The notes under the pieces are model-generated. The model was not told the DNA's origin. It made no database searches and saw only the letters and a list, made by a program, of their open reading frames with translations. Shown here one piece after another: positions 5,500 through 6,057 of a DNA stretch of 6,057 nucleotides (position 1 is the stretch's first letter; the number at the start of each line of letters is the position of its first letter). The stretch is from Desulfosporosinus sp. (GTDB taxonomy: Bacteria > Bacillota > Desulfitobacteriia > Desulfitobacteriales > Desulfitobacteriaceae), in contig JADQBO010000405.1 in NCBI GenBank assembly GCA_016278585.1, positions 1 through 6,057 on the forward strand, read 5' to 3'. A program made the position numbers and the translations under genes.

Positions 5500-6057
5500 T
5501 CTATATTTGTTGATAGGTCTGCCCACAGACCCATATTGAGTTTCTAATAGTACCCGGTCAATTTTTTCCAAATACTCTAAATACCTACGTGCTGTGACTC
5601 TCGCTAAACCAGCCCCTTCAGCAACTTCTTCTGCTGAAAGCCCTTTGCCTCTCTCTTTTAGAAAATTATAAACTTGCTGAAGAGTAATCTCTCGCAATCC
5701 TTTTGGTAATTCCTCTCGATTTCGACTATACTGAATTTCAGAATTAGGGAGGATTTTGATTAGCCGGTCTAGATCCTCTTGATTCATCTCCCCTCGATTT
5801 CTAAATTGTTCTGTATAGGTCTGATAATTTTTTAAGGCGGTATTAATACGTTCAAATTTAAAGGGTTTAATGATATAGTCAACCACACCGAAACGTAAGC
5901 CTGCTTGAACTGTTGCAACGTCTTGAGCGGCCGTGATCAAAATGATATCTGTGGGTATCCCATAACGCCGTATTTCTCGAAGAATTTGAATCCCATTTAA
6001 ATCTGGAAGGTAAATATCCAATATCACTAAACGGGGCCTCAACTCTTGAATGATTTC
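5488..6057 (-). CDS. Response regulator, CitB/DcuR/DctR type (partial, N-terminus outside window)
   Basis: This is the DNA-binding output protein of a two-component system, probably controlling the neighbouring carboxylate transporter. The frame is open to the right edge; 189 residues are visible, and about 40 N-terminal residues, including the acidic pocket, are missing. A TTG at 6042 is internal (an ordinary leucine codon), not a start. Visible receiver landmarks are the phosphoacceptor aspartate in VILDIYLPDLNG (fragment D14), the switch threonine in LITAAQD (T42) and the lysine in YIIKPF (K64). A linker leads to a C-terminal helix-turn-helix (about 125-165: LSAEEVAEGAGLARVTARRY), ending in GSVGRPINKYRI, which is typical of the CitB/DcuR/DctR group that responds to di- and tricarboxylates. 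The partner histidine kinase is not in the window; it would be expected just beyond the right edge. The gene ends in its own terminator. Confidence 0.94.
   Translation of the reverse strand, partial: EIIQELRPRLVILDIYLPDLNGIQILREIRRYGIPTDIILITAAQDVATVQAGLRFGVVDYIIKPFKFERINTALKNYQTYTEQFRNRGEMNQEDLDRLIKILPNSEIQYSRNREELPKGLREITLQQVYNFLKERGKGLSAEEVAEGAGLARVTARRYLEYLEKIDRVLLETQYGSVGRPINKYRIVP

Noticed and set aside
6040..6042. TTG as a start codon for the response regulator
   Set aside because: The reading frame continues upstream to the window edge with normal receiver-domain sequence, and a start here would remove the first strands and acidic pocket of the receiver.
1..6057. CRISPR array, tRNA/rRNA genes, insertion sequences or phage genes
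   Set aside because: No regularly spaced long repeats, no tRNA-like cloverleaf, no transposase or phage-type protein was seen; the whole window is accounted for by transporter and regulator genes.

Overview
All genes in this window lie on the minus strand, so transcription runs from the right edge (6057) towards the left edge (1). The layout is one C4-dicarboxylate-type TRAP transporter locus flanked by two regulators. In transcription order it holds: (1) the C-terminal part of a CitB/DcuR/DctR-type response regulator (5488-6057, cut by the right edge), ending in a clear intrinsic terminator; (2) a regulatory gap (5289-5470) with a perfect TATAAT box and a cluster of direct and inverted repeats; (3) a first TRAP substrate-binding lipoprotein, here DctP2 (4254-5288); (4) a second, full-length paralogous TRAP substrate-binding lipoprotein, here DctP1 (3127-4161); (5) a strong hairpin without a U-tract; (6) the small TRAP permease DctQ (2520-3020); (7) the large TRAP permease DctM (1235-2515), read 4 nt after the dctQ stop; (8) a 13-bp hairpin terminator; and (9) the first 346 residues of a sigma-54-type activator (1-1038, cut by the left edge). 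No stretch longer than 300 bp lacks a gene.

The organism is most likely a Firmicute, probably an anaerobic Clostridia member of the Desulfitobacterium/Desulfosporosinus sort; this is inference. Supporting signs are that both binding proteins are lipoproteins with classic lipoboxes rather than free periplasmic proteins, Shine-Dalgarno sequences are strong (GGAGGT, GAGGAG, AAGGGGGAG), base composition is moderately AT-rich, and sigma-54 regulators with sensory N-termini are typical of that group.

The expected system works as follows. A histidine kinase, presumably encoded just beyond the right edge, phosphorylates the response regulator, which activates the dctP2-dctP1-dctQ-dctM operon. The binding lipoproteins capture a carboxylate outside the membrane and DctQM imports it using an ion gradient. 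Two points go beyond a routine TRAP operon. There are two binding proteins for one permease pair, one of them next to the response regulator, which recalls the Bacillus subtilis dctB-dctS-dctR arrangement in which a binding protein acts as co-sensor. The downstream regulator carries an N-terminal NAD-binding-type Rossmann domain before its PAS and AAA+ domains, suggesting a regulator that reads a nucleotide or metabolite state.
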